Assembly (NCBI RefSeq): GCF_021728295.1
Contig: NZ_JAKJXE010000017.1
Location: forward strand, 1 to 64,000
DNA length: 64,000 nucleotides
From: Pseudomonas petrae
GTDB lineage: Bacteria > Pseudomonadota > Gammaproteobacteria > Pseudomonadales > Pseudomonadaceae
Direction of reading: 5' to 3'
Shown: positions 59,837 to 64,000 of the stretch, piece by piece
Position numbering within the stretch: position 1 is the stretch's first letter
How the letters are laid out: the number at the start of each line of letters is the position of its first letter
Translations under genes and position numbers: made by a program
The notes under the pieces: generated by a model
What the model saw: only the letters and a program-made list of their open reading frames with translations
Databases searched by the model: none
Told to the model about the DNA's origin: nothing

Positions 59837-61444
59837 ATGAAGATCAACGCGCTGACCCTGGCCGTGGCGGCCACGCTGTTTACCACGCCACTGTGGGCCG
59901 ACACGCCGAAAAGCGGCGGCGATGTGGTGGTGACCTACCAGAATGATGTGGCGACGCTGGACCCGGCGATTGGCTACGACTGGCAGAACTGGTCGATGAT
60001 CAAAAGCCTGTTCGGCCGCCTGATGGACTACAAGCCCGGCACCACTGAGCTGGTGAAAAGTCTGGCCGAGGACTACAGCATTTCCACGGACGGGCTGGTC
60101 TACAGTTTCACCCTGGTCAAGGGCGTGAAATTCCAGAACGGCCGTGAGCTGGTTGCCAATGACGTCAAGTACTCCCTGGAGCGCACCGTCAACCCGAAAA
60201 CCCAGAGCCCGGGCGCCGGTTTCTTCAGCTCCATCGTCGGTTATGAAGACGTAACCGGCGGCAAAAGCACGACGCTCAGCGGCATCAAGGTGGTCGATGA
60301 TCAACACCTGACCATCACGCTGAGCGCGCCCAACGCCACGTTCCTGCACATCATGGCGATCAACTTCGCCTCGGTTGTGCCCAAGGAAGCGGTGGAACAA
60401 TGGGGCGCCGACTTCGGCAAGCACCCGGTGGGCAGCGGCGCGTTCAGCCTGGCCGAATGGAAGCTGGGGCAGAAGCTCGAACTGGTGAAGAACCCCAGTT
60501 ACTTCCAGAAGGGCCTGCCCTACGTCGACAAGATCACTTTCGAAATCGGCCAGGACCCGACCGTTGCGCTGCTGCGCCTGAACAAGGGTGAAGTGGACAT
60601 TGCCGGCGACGGCGTGCCGCCTGCGCAATTCCTGCAGTTCAAGAATGACCCGGCGTCCAGGCAGTTGCTGGTCACCGGCAACCAGTTGCAGACGGGCTAC
60701 GTGACGCTGAAAACCACCCTGCCGCCGTTCGACAATCTCAAGGTGCGCCAGGCCATCAACATGGCCATCAGCAAAGAGCGCATCGTGCGCATCATCAATG
60801 GTCGCGCGGTCCCGGCGAACCAGCCGCTGCCGCCGGCGATGCCCGGCTATGACACGCAATACAAGGGCCTGCCCTACGACGTCGAAGGCGCGAAAAAGCT
60901 GCTGGCCGACGCCGGTCTCGCCAAGGGTTTCGACACCGAGCTTTACGTGATGAACACCGACCCGCAGCCGCGCATCGCCCAGTCGATCCAGCAGGACCTG
61001 GCCAAGGTCGGCATCCGCGTGCAGATCAAGTCCCTGGCCCAGGCCAACGTGATTGCCGCCGGCAGCTCCAGGGATCAGGCGCCGATGGTGTGGTCCGGCG
61101 GCATGGCCTGGATCGCCGACTTCCCGGATCCCTCGAACTTCTACGGCCCGATTCTCGGTTGCACCGGCGCGGTTGAAGGCGGCTGGAACTGGTCGCTGTA
61201 TTGCAACAAGGCGCTGGATGAACGCGCCGCCAAAGCCGACGCCATGGCACGCCCGGAACAACAGGCCGAGCGCACCGAGGCGTGGAAGAAGATCTTCACC
61301 GACGCCATGGCCGATGCGCCGTGGGTGCCGATCTTCAACGAGCAACGCTTCACCGTGCGCTCCAAGCGCATGGGCGGCGACGACGCGCTGTACGTCGACC
61401 CGGTCCACGTGCCGGTCAACTATGACTACATCTGGGTGAAGTGA
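59837..61444 (+). CDS. ABC transporter substrate-binding protein, family 5
   Basis: A 535-aa periplasmic binding protein with signal peptide (MKINALTLAVAATLFTTPLWAD, cleavage near residue 21) and DppA/OppA-type signatures (GLVYSFTLVKGVKFQNGRELVANDVKYSLER). It is 26 bases past the permease stop. In contrast to the YejA-type protein at 8672 it has the usual length of the family. Ligand unknown; an amide or short peptide fits the operon. Confidence 0.92.
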   Translation: MKINALTLAVAATLFTTPLWADTPKSGGDVVVTYQNDVATLDPAIGYDWQNWSMIKSLFGRLMDYKPGTTELVKSLAEDYSISTDGLVYSFTLVKGVKFQNGRELVANDVKYSLERTVNPKTQSPGAGFFSSIVGYEDVTGGKSTTLSGIKVVDDQHLTITLSAPNATFLHIMAINFASVVPKEAVEQWGADFGKHPVGSGAFSLAEWKLGQKLELVKNPSYFQKGLPYVDKITFEIGQDPTVALLRLNKGEVDIAGDGVPPAQFLQFKNDPASRQLLVTGNQLQTGYVTLKTTLPPFDNLKVRQAINMAISKERIVRIINGRAVPANQPLPPAMPGYDTQYKGLPYDVEGAKKLLADAGLAKGFDTELYVMNTDPQPRIAQSIQQDLAKVGIRVQIKSLAQANVIAAGSSRDQAPMVWSGGMAWIADFPDPSNFYGPILGCTGAVEGGWNWSLYCNKALDERAAKADAMARPEQQAERTEAWKKIFTDAMADAPWVPIFNEQRFTVRSKRMGGDDALYVDPVHVPVNYDYIWVK

Positions 61445-61532
61445 TTTCGCTCTGGCCTCTTCCCGGCAACGCCTGGGTCACGGGCCACTGCTTTCCCTCC
61501 CCCATAGCCTGTTTGCAACGAGGACCGCACCC

Positions 61533-62480
61533 ATGTGCCAGAACTGCCTGGTCAAGACCATTCACAGCGTCAACAGCCACTTCGGCTGGGACCACAGTTT
61601 TACCCCGGTCGAGCGCGTGGCGCCCAGCACTACGTTACAGATGAACTGCCGTGATTCGTCCAACGGGTATTTCACTGCGCAGTCCCAGGTCGCCGACGTC
61701 AGCGTCATGCCCTTCGACCAGATCAATCCGGTCACCGGGCCGATCTACGTCGAGGGTGCCGAACCCGGCGACATCCTGAAAATCACCCTGGATAGTTTCA
61801 AGCCCGGGGGCTTCGGCTGGACCGCCAACATTCCCGGGTTCGGCCTGCTCGCCGACCAGTTTCAGACACCCGCTTTGGCGCTGTGGCATTACGACACGCA
61901 CACCCTCGCCCCCGCCGCCTTCGGCGATTTCGCCAAAGTGCCGCTCAAGCCGTTCGCCGGCACCGTGGGCGTGGCGCCCGCCGAAGCGGGGCTGCATTCC
62001 ATCGTGCCGCCGCGTCGGGTCGGCGGCAATCTGGACATCCGCGACCTGGCGGCCGGCAGCATTTTGTACCTGCCGGTGGAAGTGGCCGGCGCGTTGTTTT
62101 CCATTGGCGACACCCACGCGGCGCAAGGCGATGGCGAGGTCTGCGGCACCGCCATCGAGAGCGCCATGGACGTGGTGGTCAAGCTCGACCTGATCAAGCA
62201 AACGCCCTTGGCGACGCCGCGTTTCAGCACCCCCGGCCCGGTCACCGGGCACCTGGACAGCGCCGGCTACGAGGCCTTCACCGGCATCGGCCCGGACCTG
62301 ATGCAGGCCGCACGCCAAGCTGTCGCCAACACCATCGACTGGTTGTGCCGAGAGCACCGCATGCCGGCGGAACAGGCCTATATGCTGTGCTCGGTGTGCG
62401 GCGATTTGCGCATCAGCGAAATCGTCGACCTGCCGAATTGGGTGGTGTCGTTCTACTTTCCGAAAGTGGTGTTCCAGTGA
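61533..62480 (+). CDS. Acetamidase/formamidase family protein (FmdA/AmdA)
   Basis: A 315-aa enzyme of the FmdA_AmdA family, which hydrolyses short amides to acid and ammonia. Typical segments are RVGGNLDIRDLAAGSILYLPV, GDTHAAQGDGEVCGTAIES and MLCSVCGDLRISEIVD. It is unrelated to the nitrilase-type AmiE of the classical ami operon. An ACGAGG ribosome binding site precedes the ATG. It probably acts on a compound brought in by the neighbouring transporter, releasing nitrogen. Confidence 0.9.
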   Translation: MCQNCLVKTIHSVNSHFGWDHSFTPVERVAPSTTLQMNCRDSSNGYFTAQSQVADVSVMPFDQINPVTGPIYVEGAEPGDILKITLDSFKPGGFGWTANIPGFGLLADQFQTPALALWHYDTHTLAPAAFGDFAKVPLKPFAGTVGVAPAEAGLHSIVPPRRVGGNLDIRDLAAGSILYLPVEVAGALFSIGDTHAAQGDGEVCGTAIESAMDVVVKLDLIKQTPLATPRFSTPGPVTGHLDSAGYEAFTGIGPDLMQAARQAVANTIDWLCREHRMPAEQAYMLCSVCGDLRISEIVDLPNWVVSFYFPKVVFQ

Positions 62481-64000
62481 AGCCAGACGATCAGCCCAGT
62501 CTGTCGGTGGAACGGCTGAGCATTGATGTCGGCGGCGGTGCGTCTCGCAGGCGGGTGGTCGATGAGTTGAGTTTCGCCCTTTATCCGCGCCGAACCCTGT
62601 GCATCGCTGGCGAATCCGGCAGCGGCAAATCGCTCTCGTCCCTGGCGATCATGGGCCTGTTGCCCAAGGCGGCCAGCGTCCCGGGCGGTGCGATTCTGTT
62701 CGACAACCGCGACCTGCTGAGCCTGCCGGAGCGGGAGCTGCAACGCCTGCGCGGCAAACGCATCGGCATGATTTTTCAGGAGCCGATGACGTCGCTGAAC
62801 CCCCTGCTGACCGTCGGCCAGCAACTGGCGGAAACCCTGCGCCGGCATGAGGCGTTGAGTCGCGGCGAGATTCACCAGCGCTGCCGCGCCATGCTCGACG
62901 CGGTGCGCATGCCCCAGGTCGACAAACGCCTGACCCAGTACCCACATGAGTTATCTGGCGGGATGCGCCAGCGGGTGATGATCGCCATGGCGATGCTCTG
63001 CCAGCCGGAAATCCTTATCGCCGACGAGCCGACCACCGCGCTGGATGTGACGATTCAGGCGCAGATTCTTGAGCTGATGCGCGAATTGCAGCAGCAGTTC
63101 GCGACCAGCCTTTTACTGATCACCCACGACATGGGCGTGGTGGCCGAAATGGCCGATGAAGTGGTGGTGATGAATCAGGGCCGCATGGAAGAGCGTGGCT
63201 CTTTGCATCAAGTCTTCACCGCTGCGCAGGCGCCCTACACACGGAAATTATTGGCCGCAGTGCCGGTGCTGGGCAGCGCGCCGCCGCCTGATGCATTGAC
63301 TGAACAGCCGGTGGTGCTCGCCGTTAAGGACCTCAGCGTGCGCTTCCCTCTGCGCCACGGCTGGTTCGAAACCCCGCGCACGGTGCATGCGGTCGAGGGC
63401 GTGAGTTTCGAGCTGCGTCAGGGCGAGACCCTGGGACTGGTCGGCGAAAGCGGGTGCGGTAAGTCCACCACCGGCAAAGCCTTGATGAACATGCTCAATT
63501 ACCAGGGCAGCGTCAAATTGCTCGGGCAGGAACTCAACGGTTTGCAGGGTGACGCGTTGCAGCGGGTGCGCCGCGACGTGCAGATGGTATTTCAGGACCC
63601 CTACGCGGCACTCAATCCGCGCAAGACCGTGTTCGATCTGGTAGGCGAGCCGCTGCTGATTCACGACAAGATGCCCGAGCCCCAACGGCGTGAGCGTGTG
63701 GCGCAGCTGCTGCAGCAGGTCGACCTGCCACGGGACACCCTCGAACGCTATCCCCACCAGTTTTCCGGCGGGCAGCGCCAGCGCATCTGCATCGCCCGGG
63801 CGCTGGCACTGAACCCCAAAGTGATCATCGCGGACGAATCGGTCTCGGCGCTGGACGTCTCGGTCCAGGCCCAGGTGCTGGAGCTGCTGGAACGGCTGCG
63901 TGCCGAGCATGGCCTGAGCTACCTGTTCATCTCCCACGACATGGCCGTGGTCGAACGCATCTGCCACCGCGTGGCGGTGATGTACGGCGGGCGCATCGTC
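62477..64000 (+). CDS. ABC transporter ATPase with two fused domains, incomplete at right edge
   Basis: A GTG start at 62477 overlaps the amidase stop (GTGA). 508 codons are visible and the frame is still open at the window end. The first domain has Walker A GESGSGKS, LSGGMRQRV and IADEPTTALD; the second has GESGCGKST, FSGGQRQRI and IADESVSALD. This is a DppD-DppF fusion of the kind in yejF. About 40-60 residues are missing. It supplies energy for the importer. Confidence 0.92.
   Translation, partial: MKPDDQPSLSVERLSIDVGGGASRRRVVDELSFALYPRRTLCIAGESGSGKSLSSLAIMGLLPKAASVPGGAILFDNRDLLSLPERELQRLRGKRIGMIFQEPMTSLNPLLTVGQQLAETLRRHEALSRGEIHQRCRAMLDAVRMPQVDKRLTQYPHELSGGMRQRVMIAMAMLCQPEILIADEPTTALDVTIQAQILELMRELQQQFATSLLLITHDMGVVAEMADEVVVMNQGRMEERGSLHQVFTAAQAPYTRKLLAAVPVLGSAPPPDALTEQPVVLAVKDLSVRFPLRHGWFETPRTVHAVEGVSFELRQGETLGLVGESGCGKSTTGKALMNMLNYQGSVKLLGQELNGLQGDALQRVRRDVQMVFQDPYAALNPRKTVFDLVGEPLLIHDKMPEPQRRERVAQLLQQVDLPRDTLERYPHQFSGGQRQRICIARALALNPKVIIADESVSALDVSVQAQVLELLERLRAEHGLSYLFISHDMAVVERICHRVAVMYGGRIV

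Noticed and set aside
58515..59837. A 440-codon frame opposite the permease genes
   Set aside because: Highly charged, low-complexity sequence antisense to two clear membrane proteins.

Overview
The window looks like chromosomal DNA from a Pseudomonas of the fluorescens/syringae type. It is GC-rich, its intergenic gaps are full of the Pseudomonas REP palindrome (accggctt-agccggga), and the type VI secretion cluster has the same gene order as HSI-2 of P. aeruginosa. No rRNA, tRNA, insertion sequence, integrase or CRISPR array was found. The last gene runs off the right edge.

Layout. 1-2336: REP tandem repeats, a sirtuin (cobB) and a DUF2817 putative carboxypeptidase. 2337-3533: about 1.2 kb with no convincing gene. 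3534-14331: tonB-exbB-exbD, a TonB-dependent receptor, then a YejABEF-type peptide importer; together these could carry one ligand from the outer membrane to the cytoplasm. 14416-15471: an ArsP/DUF318-type permease. 15480-16275: a nested inverted repeat built from two copies of a ~290-bp dispersed element (third copy at 24219-24505). 16279-18422: mnmH-selD, for selenium modification of tRNA. 18712-28096: an MFS transporter, single-domain trehalose synthase (treS) divergent from a MocR regulator, a Gfo/Idh/MocA oxidoreductase, 2,5-dioxovalerate dehydrogenase and an FKBP isomerase.

28195-49965 is a complete core type VI secretion system. On the minus strand, in transcription order, it holds tssA, B, C, E, F, G, clpV, the sigma-54 activator sfa, a 46-aa lipoprotein (orfX type), FHA protein, tssJ, K, L, M, phosphatase and kinase. 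Divergent hcp has a sigma-54-like promoter preceded by three copies of an 18-bp dyad, probably activator sites. No VgrG, PAAR protein or effector lies in the window.

50144-55963 holds a small unknown gene, a DMT exporter, three LysR regulators, an SDR, an F420-reductase-like oxidoreductase and a truncated DUF2314 remnant. 56151-64000 is an operon of amide sensor AmiC, ANTAR antiterminator AmiR, two peptide-type ABC permeases, a binding protein, an acetamidase/formamidase and a fused ABC ATPase. Its ~107-nt leader appears to contain a sigma-54-type promoter, a hairpin with the ANTAR A1/G4 hexaloop and an overlapping terminator ending just before the amiC start codon. This leader is the most interesting regulatory structure in the window.
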